Made by a program: the position numbers and the translations under genes
The notes under the pieces: generated by a model
What the model saw: the letters and a program-made list of their open reading frames with translations, nothing else
Told to the model about the DNA's origin: nothing
The model's database searches: none
DNA from: Cyrtodaria siliqua
Lineage: Eukaryota > Mollusca > Bivalvia > Adapedonta > Hiatellidae
Reading direction: 5' to 3'
Length of the DNA: 64,000 nucleotides
Assembly (NCBI GenBank): GCA_037043455.1
Contig: JAWPHD010011193.1
Coordinates: 22,207-86,206, forward strand
Part shown: positions 38,520 to 50,331 of the stretch, piece after piece
Layout: each line of letters opens with the position of its first letter
Position numbering within the stretch: position 1 is the stretch's first letter

Positions 38520-39610
38520 ATGTGTGGTTCCTATTACATGCTCAAAAAAAATATGGTAGGTAGGTATGGAAAATATTTTATTTTCTAAAAATATTTTATT
38601 TTATATAACGTCATGACCCCCATTATCGTGGTATTCCCATTATCGTGGTACGTCATTACACGCGATATTTATTATATATGACGATGAGTGACGTCACAAC
38701 TCGTGAGCTATTTTTACCAGAAGGGAATCCCCAACACTGTTGGAATATAAAAAGTAAATCAACTGCATCAATTTTCCTAAAGTATTAAAAAAAGTAAAAA
38801 TCTGTTTAAGAACAACTGTTTTTTTAAGTTTGGTCAATGTTTCTACCTCATATATATCCCCTAACAAAGTTATTTCGTGTTTACATTCATCCGTCTGTTG
38901 TCCCAGAATGCAGACGCTGCTTCTACTGGGTCACACCAGTTCGGACTATTTAATATTTTCTGAAGGGGTATTCATAAAAAGGCATTGCGAAGCACATACC
39001 GTACTTCCTATAATAAAGAGCATTGACTCTGCCAAGCCAAATTCTTGATGTGTGAGTTTCAAATTGAAAAAAGAGCGGTCATGGACTGGCTTTTGAACCT
39101 TGTTGTGTTTTTGATTTAAAATAATTATAGAACATAAAAAATGCCTATATTTAATCAAAAATCTTACTATATGTACAATTTAATTTTTGGAGTTTATACG
39201 GTACAGTAGCAAAACCATGAGCTGGTCATGTGATCTGATGCAATACGCAAAAAGTTGTGTCCGCTACAATTATCCAATTTAAGATTTAGCTGATATTATA
39301 TGTGTAAATCATGTTTACATCTATTAAACCTTGTCTGAATAAAGTTTTAATTAACTTCACAACAAGGTTTACCCTTAAAATGTCTCATTTGAATCAATTC
39401 TCGAATTGCCACGATAATGGGGAGGGACCCTCTATCAATAATGGAATCTTCCGACCCAATCGGAATAGTTCACGACATCCGGTAAAAAGTGATTCACGGG
39501 AGACAATTTTGTCAATATAAACAAAGATGATATATTACTGAATTCAGAGGTCATTGAAATCGAGAACAATTAAGAAAGGTTGTAGCGCAGTTCACGTTTC
39601 ACCACGATAT
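38520..39610. other. LIMK intron 1, mixed repeat debris
   Basis: Holds a fragment of the GGTAGGTAGGTATGG MITE family near 38,550, direct repeats of CCATTATCGTGGTA at 38,630-38,655, and matching CCACGATAATGG near 39,408. The short frames in it carry no recognisable domain. Confidence 0.45.
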
Positions 39611-39620
39611 ACCACGATAA

Positions 39621-39911
39621 GGCCAAAAATAAAATTATGTTTGTTTCCCCTTCCCGACCGACCCACCGAAATTGCCGCGACCCGAATTATTTTTTCGACA
39701 CTGGCGAAAAAAAACATTTTTTTTTTTTATTTTTTTTTTTTTTTATTTTTTTTTATTTTTTTGTCTTAAATGTGTCTTATAGGTAGCATGTATTCCAGTT
39801 TTGATCTCAAATAAAAGAAATGAAATAAAAAAAATATTTTACCTACCTACCTACCCAACCCTTTTTTGCATGGGTCGGGAAGGGGAAACAAACATAATTT
39901 TATTTTTGGCC
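39621..39911. mobile_element. PIF/Harbinger-like MITE, TAA target duplication
   Basis: Inverted ends of about 38 bp: GGCCAAAAATAAAATTATG then TTTGTTTCCCCTTCCCGACC on the left, with the exact complement on the right. TAA flanks both sides (39,618-39,620 and 39,912-39,914). The interior has a long T-rich tract and repeated TACC units. Near-perfect ends suggest recent activity. Confidence 0.85.
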
Positions 39912-40022
39912 TAATGGGAGCCATGACGTTATATTTATTTTTTTACACTATACTTTTATACCCAATAATTAAATTAATGTAACTATATATTTATTGATAT
40001 CATCTTATACAGAACCAATAGA

Positions 40023-40807
40023 ACAAGAGCTGTCAGAGGACAGCGCAGCTAGACTATTCAAATTTTCATAGAACAAGAAATGATACACCCGGCATATAAT
40101 CAAAAATCTGTGAACACAAAGGGGCAAGCTGGATGTGTCAAGAAGGAAAACATTGGAATTTTCATTAAATCAAGGGCCACAATTTTTCTGTGATGACACG
40201 GAGGTAATTTGATAATAACCCTTCCAAAGGATACATCACACGGAGATAATTTGATAATAACCCTTTCAAAGGATATATAATGCAAATTTCATCCAATGAT
40301 CTTGAACTCAATAGATACGATCATCGTCCCATTTATAATTCATAACTTTCACATCTGGTCAACTTCCGGTAGGTTGAGATATTCAGTAGGTGAAAATAAA
40401 AGGGTTTACTGGGACTTTATCCTCAAACTCTATATGCAAAATGAAAACATTAGACCATGATATAAATTAAATGTATCCATACTGGTGTTTTAAAATCAGA
40501 CAACACCAAAAGAAGATACATAGATGCACATAAAAAATAAAGCTTTTAATATAATTATCACTACAAACTAGTTTTATAAAGGGCTAAAGTCAGTTGGGCA
40601 CCAACGATAAACACCGAGTTTACCCCCTACCAGAATGTGGAGGTATTTTATTTGATTGATCACTGATTGGTCAAATTATTTTAATGATGTCATGTGAAAG
40701 TTATGAATAAGTTTGATGATGATTGGATAAAAAAATGCGAACGTGTGGTAACACTATATGCCCGCACCACTTTCGTATGCCCGCACCACTTTCGTGGCGG
40801 GGCATAA
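40023..40807. mobile_element. Hairpin-ended element, third family
   Basis: Starts AACAAGAGCTGTCAGAGGAC with the stem GCTGTC/GACAGC. Ends with the stem TATGCCCGCACCAC-TTTC-GTGGCGGGGCATA, preceded by a duplicated 19-nt copy of its left arm. Inside is a tandem pair of GATAATTTGATAATAACCC units. A 5' fragment of the same family is at 60,911. Confidence 0.65.
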
Positions 40808-41072
40808 AAAGACCTTTACTGGTAAATGATAGCTTTGATAATACTAAATGTTTGTTGAACAATGTAGTAGTATTATTGAAACCTAAGAAAGAAAACCTTC
40901 AGAGGAGATATTTACTGTCGCACCAAAACTTCAAAAAGTTACAAAAACTTTATGCAGTTTTATACGGAAATTTTTCTGTGTCGTAGTTATAAAACAGTAT
41001 AAAACACCAACAATTTTACTAATAAAAGCGCGAACTATTCAATTCATTGCCGAAATTAGTATGTTTTCTCAC

Positions 41073-41094
41073 CTTCCTGATTTTCATCGGACAT
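41073..41094 (-). CDS. LIMK: LIM-domain kinase, first coding exon (predicted)
   Basis: An ATG is followed by MSDENQE plus one nucleotide and a GTGAGA donor. The single leftover G joins AA of exon 2 to give Glu, so the predicted start is MSDENQEEKPHFCNGC. This puts LIM1 12 residues from the N-terminus, as expected for LIMK. The phase match and donor support it, but a 22-nt coding exon 16.7 kb from exon 2 cannot be proved without transcript data. Another first exon is possible. Confidence 0.55.
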
Positions 41095-41180
41095 AGCGGA
41101 AGTAGTTACGACCCGAAAACAAAACTCCCCGCAGTGGTTACTTCCCCTATCTGTTACACTGAGGGACTTCGATCACTAAC
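41095..41180 (-). promoter_or_regulatory. Probable LIMK 5' UTR and promoter-proximal region
   Basis: Immediately upstream of the predicted ATG the sequence is locally richer in G+C and CpG than its surroundings (GGGGAGTTTTGTTTTCGGG on the minus strand). No TATA box is apparent at a fitting distance. Assignment rests on the exon 1 call. Confidence 0.3.
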
Positions 41181-41811
41181 TATAGTTTAACTATGCATTG
41201 ATCTGGGTGTAATGCGAACAAACCATAGTCGCGACAAACGAAGAGTCGAGAGAAAAAGTTCATCATTCTTTGGAGGTTTTCAAATGAAACCATATTCAAA
41301 CAACAAAACAAGTTATAATGATATTCATGTAGTAACATTTTGTTTATTCCAATTAGGAATTGCAGGGCTTTAATTATCAGCCCAGGGAATTTATATAGTT
41401 GGATCAAGTTGTTCATTTCCCTAGTCATTTTATAACTTGTTTTGCGTTGTCGTCGATGCGGAAATACGTTTCCGATGGTTTTCATATGAATGTCAAAAAT
41501 GTTGTGTTTTTTTCGCCCAGCCATTCAAAAACTTACCAGCCCATTGACGCTAAACATAGAAAAAAAACTTGGTTAGGCACCAACGAGCTGAGACAGACTA
41601 TCTTTTTTTTTGTAGTATGGTGTACTTAATGACATTGTCCGCGCGTGCTGTCCGTACTCTAACTTCCCCATAAATTTATCGGACGTTAAGAGTATGGTAA
41701 AGCTCCGCTCCTTTGTGTGTACTGAATTAAACAAATTAATGCTATGCATTCAGCATAGGTAATTTCATCGACTATACTACTGTAAACGGGCGAGGAAAAA
41801 CTAGTAGGCCT

Positions 41812-41888
41812 ACACTCAGCGGGGTTTGAACTCGGAACAATTGCATGTGAAGCGGGCGTTCTACCGAAATTACCATAAAAGCTAGCTC
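41812..41888 (-). mobile_element. tRNA-like SINE head fragment
   Basis: On the minus strand, an A-box-like TGGTAATTTCGGTAGAACG and a B-box-like GAGTTCAAACCCC lie about 30 nt apart. Only the head is recognisable. It might be a degenerate tRNA pseudogene. Confidence 0.45.
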
Positions 41889-41978
41889 TGCGGCGAGACA
41901 GTAGTAACTCGCTTATAAACTATCTATTTACATACACCCCAGAACTATCTATTTACATACACCCCAGCTGAGTCCTAC

Positions 41979-42235
41979 TATACTCAGTTGCAAAAGAAGC
42001 TGGACACTTTGAACATTTTACTTTACACCCTATCCTCTTTATCAAGCGACAGTCCCTTTATGATTGGACCTATTGAAAAACAAATGACAACATGATATTG
42101 GCAATGGAATGATAAAAACTTTGGTACCAAACATCGCATATTCATTTTGGAATTTGTCAATTTAATTCTAAAAAAACGTTATACAATTAAATCTAAACAA
42201 AACTCAGTGACCACTTTCTTTTGCAACTGAGTATA
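41979..42235. mobile_element. Tc1/mariner-like MITE
   Basis: Inverted ends TATACTCAGTTGCAAAAGAA and TTCTTTTGCAACTGAGTATA flank about 210 bp of AT-rich sequence, with TA dinucleotides at both outer edges. TA target duplication and end structure fit Tc1/mariner derivatives. A 24-bp tandem duplication (ACTATCTATTTACATACACC) lies just to its left at 41,918-41,965. Confidence 0.75.
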
Positions 42236-42424
42236 CACTACAATGCTATGATAATGTGAGTAGTATAGGAATAGGGGTATAGGCACAATCCCCAGTCCGG
42301 GGTTTCCCACTCAACGAGATGTCTAATTTTGCCAAAAAAGGATATAAAAACAAGCTGAACAACTAGTAAAAAACTATACTAGGTTAACAACGCCATGTCA
42401 AATGACGACCCCCTTCCCCTATCT

Positions 42425-42914
42425 TATTTCAATCAATTTCAAATCCAGAACCGTAAACGATTCCAGCCTCAATGGGTAATCACTTTCAAATCCAACAGCG
42501 TGGACGCTTCGACGCTCCCCCCCACCCCCCAAATGACCCCCCTCCCCCCAATGATTTGATATATTATTTCAATCAATTTCAAATCCAGAACCGTAAACGA
42601 TTCCAGCCTCAATGGCTAATCACTTTCAAATCCAACACCGTGGACGCTTCCAGGCCCAACTATACATATTAAACTCCGTCATAGAATATTTTATTTTTCT
42701 GCATTTGCGTATTTTACGTTTCAAATCAAAAAGCTTTTTATTATTATAAATCCAGAACCGTAAACGATTCCAGCCTCAATGGCTAATCACTTTCAAATCC
42801 AACACCGTGGACGCTTCCAGGCCCAACTATACATATTAAACTCCGTCATAGAATATTTTATTTTTCTGCATTTGCGTATTTTACGTTTCAAATCAAAAAG
42901 CTTTTTATTATTAT
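42425..42914. repeat. Partial and full tandem duplications beside the virus-like element
   Basis: A segment with AAATCCAGAACCGTAAACGA, TTCCAGCCTCAATGG and CGTGGACGCTTC occurs three times. The last two copies extend into a 167-bp tandem duplication (unit starts 42,581 and 42,748) ending AAGCTTTTTATTATTATAA. It adjoins the left end of the virus-like element, whose true terminus I could not define. Confidence 0.8.
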
Positions 42915-43389
42915 AATCAAGTTTTTTAAGATGATAATACATTTCTGACTGTAATCGTCCTCTTTTATTGATTTGACTTCTTTTACTATCTAGAAAATCA
43001 GATCATATTCCACTTGACTCTTTTTACATACTAACAATACTTTTTAAAAACTACGACAGGCAATTAAGTTTTTTTTACATATCTCTTCCACAAATATTTG
43101 TTTCATGTGTAATAAGTAATATATTATATTTCATTTCAATTATCATTTCTACGGCAGCTATTATTTATATGCTAGTGTATCCTGACCATTGTCTATTATG
43201 TACCTTTTATCATCATATGCAGACAAGCATTTTTTTTATTAATCTCATAACTACCTATCTCATGTGTTTAGATCTAATAACTTTCATTTCATGATGAGCC
43301 TCTGTCGCCGAGAACAATTTTTTTTTATAATCATCGTATACTATTTGTTTTTGATGCCTTTACATTTCTTCGTGTTGACTTCATTGTCT

Positions 43390-43757
43390 AAAACATATGT
43401 GGAGGGGAAAGCAGAGGGGTGGAACTCCCCCAAATTCATGTTCATTTTATCATTTTTTGTTCATGCTCATTAAAGGTCTTCATCATGACACCTGCATTGT
43501 TTCAGGTGCCATCTCGCTCATATCAATAGAGCAGTGGCAGAAAAACTATAACGTGGCTCCAGCGTAGAAGGAGTGCTTACAATAGAACTTGCAGAAACTC
43601 TGCAGTTCAACGTGAGAAGGTTCTAGGCCCGTTCTCCATATTTTATCTCGATGTACATGGAGGATGAGCCTGGCATGTTCATTCCTGTTAGGCGCCATAT
43701 AACCTTTCACGTGTTGGTGCGCCTTAAAACCGCAATTCAATTCAGTTCAATTCGTAA
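43390..43757 (+). mobile_element. SINE insertion in the polymerase C-terminal region
   Basis: Plus-strand repeat ending TTGGTGCGCCTTAAAACCGC with a tail AATTCAATTCAGTTCAATTC. The polymerase reading breaks off at its right edge (after a VEFVGLR segment) and resumes near 43,385. The right boundary is sharp and the left approximate. Confidence 0.65.
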
Positions 43758-44306
43758 TCCAACAAATTCAACAATTGGTATACCACAAGCCTCATCCTTC
43801 ATTTTACCAGTAACCTTCATGTTTTCATTAAAGTGAAATTTGCTTTTCAAATCATAATCATTATTATCAAAAGCAATCCTTGTTCTTATAAAAATTTGCC
43901 AATGCATCTTTTGTTTTAATTTGATAACACAACGAATCAGTCAGTAAATAATAACTTAGCTTTTTTTATTATATTAATTTTTAATACAATTGTAATGGAA
44001 ATCATACATCAAGTATTTCGACAATCTAAAATATACATACCAACATAACAAGGGCGATTTAAAACTAGTCGTTCTTTCATTCTGTTTATTTCAAATACAT
44101 TTTCATTAAACATTTTACATGAAATAAATGATGGTCTTGGTGCATATTTTAAAAGGACTTTCTCATCACGTGTTAGCTTAACATTAACTCTTTTTCTCAA
44201 GTTTTCCATTGTTTTACCAAACACCAGATTTGTTCATAAGCTTAAAAAACCTTTCTCGAAAGCATTTTTTCCTGCTTTTTTATTTGGCAGTGTTAAAGTC
44301 TATATA

Positions 44307-44547
44307 TACACTGAACAACTTTAAAAACGCAACATGGAAATAAACTAAGATAACTGACATATTTCAATAGAAATTAAATTTTAATTTCATCTATTCTATA
44401 TAACCTTATCTACAGTTGAATTGCTGAAAATTTTATTCAAATTGATCAACATTAAACTTGTTAATTGCAATTAAAATTTATTTCTATTGAAATATGTCAG
44501 TTATCTTAGTTTATTTCCCTGTTACGTTTTTAAAGTCGTTCAGTGTA
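44307..44547. mobile_element. Palindromic Tc1/mariner-like MITE inside the polymerase
   Basis: Inverted ends of about 80 bp, starting CACTGAACAACTTTAAAAAC on the left with complement GTTTTTAAAGTCGTTCAGTG on the right, flanked by TA on both sides. Polymerase sequence (GKIHRILQFDEST) lies on one side and YIDFNT on the other, so the host gene is cut between fingers and palm motif B. Confidence 0.85.
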
Positions 44548-44689
44548 CTTTCCGCCATGTCGACTCATCAAACTGTAATATCCTATGTATTTTGCCAACC
44601 TTTAATCCTAACTTTTCATTCAGTTTCAAGTTTTTGTAATGTGTAACATATTTTTTTTTGTCCTTTAATGTCGTAACAAGAAATATAAA

Positions 44690-45058
44690 AAGATCGGACA
44701 GGGAAAGTAGCATTCAAGGAGGACAGTGAACCACAAAACACAGAAACAAACACGCAAACAGACAAACAAGAAGGCAAGAAGGCAAAAGTAATAATAAAAG
44801 CAAACGACATCACAAACACAAAAAGGTTGACAATAGGGCTACCGTGGCAAAGTAGGCCACTTGGGGTGGGTGGGGGTGGGGGGTGGGGGGGGGTGTAGAG
44901 TGTAAATAAAGAAATCCCCGCCATGGGGGGGGGGGGGGGTGTAGAGAGTGTAAATAAAGAAATCCCCACCATGATCTAATCTCTAACCAACAAGGCAGCA
45001 TCAATAGGCAATATAAGTAAAACACAAATATGCTCGTGTAAATATAATACAAAATTTT
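44690..45058 (-). mobile_element. 5'-truncated retroelement 3' end inside the polymerase
   Basis: On the minus strand this block carries TTTGTGTTTTACTTATATTG, CTGCCTTGTTGGTTAGAGA and GGGGATTTCTTTATTTACAC. These match 59.5-59.6 kb downstream of the reverse transcriptase fragment, and a CTTGAATGC...CCTGTCCGAT end matches 60,190-60,220. It contains C-rich (plus-strand G-rich) expansions at 44,863-44,940. It interrupts the polymerase just after a KVDKKKF segment. Confidence 0.65.
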
Positions 45059-46939
45059 TTTTTGTCTACTTTGCTAGATCCTAAGTTAAACTTTTCTTTC
45101 AAATTTTTACAATAATCTGACAACCACTCATCTTTTATACTTAGACTTTCCGGGGCAAGAGGATAATCATTATAGTCATGTAACTCTTCAGGATATTCAA
45201 GATCACACTCAACAATATAGTTTGATTTCCCTTTTTCAAAACTATCGACCCATTTAAAGTTGCCAGTAGGTAATGGCTGACACATTGCCCATCCATACAC
45301 GTTGTTAGCATCAAGGTACATTATAGATCTATATTTAGTTTCTTTATTACTGTCATAGTTTTTCACATATTTATTGTTAGTCTCGGAATATCTGTTAGCA
45401 ATGTAGCTCACTCCGCCTCTCATCCCTTTCTCTACAAAAAGATATTGATCAATATCAGTAATCAAATCAAGTTTAATCCCAGCCATTTTTAAGCAGGCAT
45501 CCCAAGCCAAACCAGGACTACTGAAATAATGGCAAGGATCTAATTTGTAATACTCATAGCACATTATTCTAAAGTTTTCAAAAACCTCAACCAGCAGCAA
45601 AACATCACTTTTCGAATACAGATCATGATATTTCCCCATGTTTTTTATTTTAAATGTTTTCCATACTTTTCTAGCATGCTCATAATCTGCATCTGGGATA
45701 TGCTCATCATTTAACTCAGAGTAGAAACTTTTCTTATTAGGTAATTGTTTTTATTTGAAACGTTCAAAACTATTCATATAGTCATAGGGGTAAACTCCTT
45801 TTCTCTTCACCAGTTCTAACTTTTCATCAGAGTATTCTTGTGAAGTGTACTTAAATGATGGAGTGTTTTTTACTAAATGTTCAAGTGATTGTGACATAAA
45901 TTGAAAACTGTAAATGAACACCAAATATTTTCCCAACATGAAAGCCATATACTTGTCCATGTTATTAGGTATAACATTTATAAAATGAGAATCATATCCT
46001 CTCAAGTTGTGAAATAACTTTCTGGTCAACCTGAAAATAAGATTACAAATCTCATGAGCACTTCCTCTGAACGTTCCAGTTACATGACAATGGTCTCTAA
46101 CCCGCTTATCGCCCTGCGCATAAGCCTTTACACAAATATGGCATTTTGTAGATGCTTTAAATTATTTTTCTTGTGATTTTGTCATTTCTAAGTCTTTTGT
46201 AAAATGATACAACATAGTTTTTGTCGCATTTGTTTCTTCTCCGATTATTTCTTTTATAAATGTATAAACAGCATTTGGTAATCTGTATGTAACAACCGGT
46301 TTAGAATATTTATCATCATAACAACAAACAACCTTATATCCATATCCACAATCAGTATGTTTTTGATAGGCTTCAGTATACGAGCTTTCTGGATTGTTAG
46401 AAGCTGAAAAAACGTTTTCAGTTATCGCTTCAAAGTCAGCATATATAACAAACGGAACCATTAATTGCCTGTCGTAGTTTTTAAAATAAACCTTTTCATT
46501 TTCTTTTGGCATTTTTATCGCTTGCTTGCCGTTAAGTGAAAGGCAACTAGGCTCATGTTTTTTAGCACCCTTTCCGTTCCGAAGCATTGTAAACACATTC
46601 TGCAAAACCATTTATTTCCCTTATGCATAGTCTGAATATACATTAACCGGTCAAAATCTTTTATCTATACAAAATGATTTTTATATTTTTTATCAATTAA
46701 AAGCATATCGCAAGTGCTTTCTGCTTTGTTTTTTGATATACGTAAAGGATATACTTGCTTATTTCTATACCCAAATATATTAAAACGTATATTATTTTGG
46801 ATTTCTTTTTTAGGGATTTGATTCATAGTAACAGGAAATGTAATACCCTTATATTCAAGATCACCTATATGCTTTTTATTGTCTCGCCTTTCGAAGAAAA
46901 AAAGAGACATAGGTGTTGCTTTTCCGACGCCGCCGGTGG

Positions 46940-47600
46940 CAGCGGCATTTAAGTTTTGCGTTTAGGTCATTTGCTCACAAACTGTATGCACTAGACCTTT
47001 CAAACTTTGCTTATAGTTGTATCATGGGTGTTACATCGCAACGTGACAAAGCAAATGTGGAAGTGACCTTGACTTTCCAAGCAAAGGGCAGATAACTAAT
47101 TTTTAGGTTCAACTTTTGCGTTTAGGTCACTTTTCCACAAGCTATATGCACTAGACCTTTCAAACTTTGCTTATAGTTGTATCTTGGGTGGTACATGGCA
47201 ACGTGACAAAGCAAATGTTGAAGTGACCTTGACCCTCCAAGCAAAGGGCAGATAACTTAATAATTTTTAGGTTCAACTTTTGCGTTTAGGTCAATTTTTC
47301 ACAAACTGTATGCACTAGACCTTTAATACTTTGCTTATAGTTGTATCTTGAGTGGTACATTGCAACATGACAAAGCAAATGTGGAAGTGACCTTGACCCT
47401 CCAAGCAAGGGCAGATAAACTTATAATGTTTACCTTCAACTTTGGCGTTTAGGTCACTTTTTCACAAACTTTATGCACTAAGACCTATAAACTTTGCTTA
47501 TAGTTGTATCTTGAGTGGTACATTGCAACGTGACAAAGCAAACGTGGATGTGACCTTCACCATCCAAGCAAAGGGCAGATAACTTTAATTGTTACATTTA
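46940..47600. repeat. 163-bp tandem repeats, four copies
   Basis: TTTTGCGTTTAGGTCA recurs at 46,953, 47,114, 47,278 and 47,441 with TATGCACTAGACC, GCTTATAGTTGTATC and ACGTGACAAAGCAAA in each unit. They form part of the core of the composite element above. Confidence 0.9.
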
Positions 47601-48232
47601 CATAACTTTCTAGAATTATGCACTAGAGGTTTTAAACCTAATTTATAGCTTAATCTTTGGAAGAAACCATATTCTATTTTTACATAGTCGTGTCTTCAGT
47701 AGTGCATCTTTTTTTTTGGATGCCTGGATTTTATCTATGACCTTGACCTACTTTTTTGGAGCTGATGCTTTTTTAGCTCTACTGGCCAAAGGCCTTCATT
47801 TTTCATCCGATCTTTACCAAACTTTACCAGATTGTTAATATCAAGGAAATCTCGCATAAGTTCGAAAACCAGCCAGATCGGACCAATAACAGTGGAGTTA
47901 TGGCCCTTGATTTAGTTAAAAATGCTATATTTTGCCTCGTTAATACGATAGGGCTTTCATTTTTCATCTACTACAATGTTAATACTATGAAAGAGTTATT
48001 TGATACTGTAGATTTTAGTCTTGTTTTAGATTTCCTAAAAGAGATAAGACTATATAAGTCATTATAATGTGTTCTTATATATATTTACTTGTTTATATAC
48101 CCGTTGACGGGCATTTGTTGATTTACATACATAGTTTATATTACACCTTATCATCCCTTATTTTTTTATAGTTTTATCTTTATATATTTACATTAATTTT
48201 TATAATACTTCATTTCTTCATTTTTCATCAAT

Positions 48233-48298
48233 TTTTGCGCACAATATGACCTATTTATGTGTCGACGTGCCGTAAAACACCATTCATTCATTCATTTT
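48233..48298 (+). mobile_element. SINE 3' tail fragment, second copy
   Basis: ATTTTTGCGCACAATATGAC and GTGTCGACGTGCCGTAAAAC followed by an ATTCATTCATTC tail, nearly identical to 25,250-25,347 but shorter. Nested in the composite element. Confidence 0.65.
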
Positions 48299-49959
48299 TC
48301 ATCTGTGATCTGTACCAAACTTTACCAGATGTTTTGCCTTTTCTTTTTTATTATTAGTATATATATATATATATTAATTTTTTTTAATAGATATATATAT
48401 ATTTTTTTATTTTATTTATTTTTTTAAATATTTTTTTTTAATTTTCTTATTTCATTATTTCATTATTTTTTTGTTTTTTGTTTCAAATTTTTTTTTCAGG
48501 AAGCATTGCTGTGCCTATTGCATTTTTTTCCGGTTCATTGATTTTTGATGGAGTTGTGGCCCCTTGACATTTTTTAGACGGCGCTACTCCTCCTACACGC
48601 CTTGTTGGATTTCGACGAAACTGGGCAGGAAGCATCGGTAAGATGTCTAGTTATGCATATCGCGATTTTATTCCAGTTTGCTGATTTATGACGGAGTTAA
48701 TTATTGCACTTTGATATTTTTACTTTAAATTTCTTGTCGGCGCTACTCTTCCTAAACGACTTGTTGGATTTCTACAAAATTTGGCAGGAGGCCTCAGTAT
48801 GATGTCTAGTTGTGCAAAGCATGGTATATCAATGAAATCTTGGACAAGTTCGAAAACCAGCTAGATCTAGTTAGTAACGACAGGTTATGGCCCTTGATTT
48901 GTTGAAAAATGCTATATTGTATTTTCCTTTGTTAAACTTGATTTTTTATCTGATCTTTACCATATTTGTTTAGAATGTTAATATAACCCCACACCCACCC
49001 ATCCACCCATTTTTATGAAATTTCATTCATAGAAGAAAGTGGGACAAATTAAAAAAGCCAGACTAGACACAGCAGACTTATTGCCCATGATTACCAGGTG
49101 AGCGATCTAAGGCCATCCTATCCCTGCTGTTTTTGCAATGTTTAAAAACAACTACTGATGGGAATTTTATGTCGACAACCCTTGATATAAGAGCCGTTTT
49201 AGCCAGTAGAGCATAAACAGGCCCTCTTGGGCCTCTTGTTTTTAACAGAATGGCATTGTTTTTAAACAAATGCACTTAAATGTTTACAAACTTTCATTTA
49301 AGCATCATTGACCTTTTTATTTTTAAGTCCAGCACCGTTAGGCGAGACATGTGAATCCACGGATTTTTTGTTATACTTTGTTATCCTCTGGGGATCTTTT
49401 ACAAATGGATATTTACAAGCCAAGTGGCACCATCTAAAGCACTCGTTATCTTTTACATTTTTTACATTTGTTAAACCTTTTCTATGATGTTGTACCTAAA
49501 TAGGAGCTGCCTCTCAAAGGCTTATACTTTATTAAATTTACATAATGCCTATCTACTTCCGCAATACGCCAACCACTTCCTTGCGTAATCCATTCTCCAT
49601 TGGAAATAAAATGAGCTACTTTAAATGTAGTTATTTTACCTTTTTCTTTGTCAACCCTTGTTACTTTATTAAAAGTCATTCTCAAATAAATAGACACTTT
49701 AAAACCGCCTGTTGTTTTTAATTTTTTTCAAGCAATTCTGAAACAAATGATTCTGTTAAATAAAGTTGAATAAGTAGTTTGTCCTCAAATACAATCGTAA
49801 CTTTGAAGACCTTGCTGTATTGTTTTGGAGATTTCTCAAGTAATTTTATGATAGTCATTATATAATGTATACATATACAAAGACAATAATCTTTAAACCC
49901 TAATTAATTAATTAATTAATAATTTAACCAGTATGAAAATAATATCAATTCCCTCTTTC

Positions 49960-50265
49960 AATAACTCGTCCATAGTAATAAATAAAGAAATTAATGTCTG
50001 CTGGACCTTTAGTCGCTAGTGAGATGTTTTTATCGCACAAGCTGTTTAATCTTTTTACATCCCTTTTTCTTATTTACCATGGGAGTTTCATCTTTTGAGC
50101 ATCGGTTATAATCTTTTCAGTCAAATCCTTTAAGTTTATGAAAATTAATAGCTCTCTGTCGATTTTTATCTTTCCTTCAAAACAAACCAACAAAGCTTGT
50201 TTTTCACAATCTCTCTTTTCACAATCTCTCCTGAGACTTTCTATTTCTTTTTTCACGTGTTCCAT
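49960..50265 (-). pseudogene. Small hypothetical gene of the virus-like element
   Basis: Starts with MEHVKKEIESLRRDCEKRDC at 50,265 and reads 63 codons to a stop at 50,074. Past that stop the same frame stays open for nearly 50 codons of charged, non-repetitive sequence, which suggests a premature stop in a longer gene. The N-terminal half is lysine/glutamate-rich and likely helical and contains a small internal duplication (RDCEK, RDCEK). I do not recognise the family. It lies between polymerase and zinc-ribbon genes, divergent from the latter, with an intergenic gap of 66 nt. Confidence 0.5.
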
Positions 50266-50331
50266 ATAATATTATATAGTTATTCATCTTTTAAGCCCTA
50301 ATAAAATTAATAATAATAATAGTATATTATA

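Larger units (their letters stand above)
46912..49241 (-). mobile_element. Composite hairpin-ended element inside the polymerase
   Basis: On the minus strand it begins AACAAGAGGCCCAAGAGGGCC (stem GGCCC/GGGCC) at 49,241 and ends near 46,926 with GCCGCTGCCACCGGCGGC, a terminal stem with one mismatch. Polymerase coding flanks both sides. The interior has an AAAACCAGCCAGATCGG-type tract in two diverged copies (47.8 and 48.8 kb), a long AT-rich zone (48,330-48,500) and four 163-bp repeats. About 2.3 kb, non-coding. It may be more than one insertion. Confidence 0.65.
43161..49859 (-). pseudogene. Protein-primed DNA polymerase B, interrupted pseudogene
   Basis: Family B polymerase of the Maverick/Polinton type, which would replicate the element's linear DNA from a protein primer. 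Visible in order on the minus strand: the N-terminal region from Met at 49,859; a CHLACKYP segment (about 49,390); a C-x2-C...H-C-H zinc region (about 46,030-46,150); Exo I as YADFEA (about 46,435); Exo II as NLRGYDSHF (about 46,000); Exo III as YSKSD (about 45,615); palm motif A as DANNVYGWAM (about 45,300); motif B as GKTMENL (about 44,210); and the C-terminus with a stop at 43,161. Catalytic motif C near 43,938 has lost nucleotides, so its second Asp is out of frame. There are further frameshifts and stops at the segment joints. Without four insertions the gene would be near 3.5 kb, a usual size for the family. Confidence 0.88.

Noticed and set aside
42425..42914. Terminal inverted repeat of the virus-like element
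   Set aside because: These are direct tandem duplications, and no inverted counterpart was seen near 55.9-57 kb.
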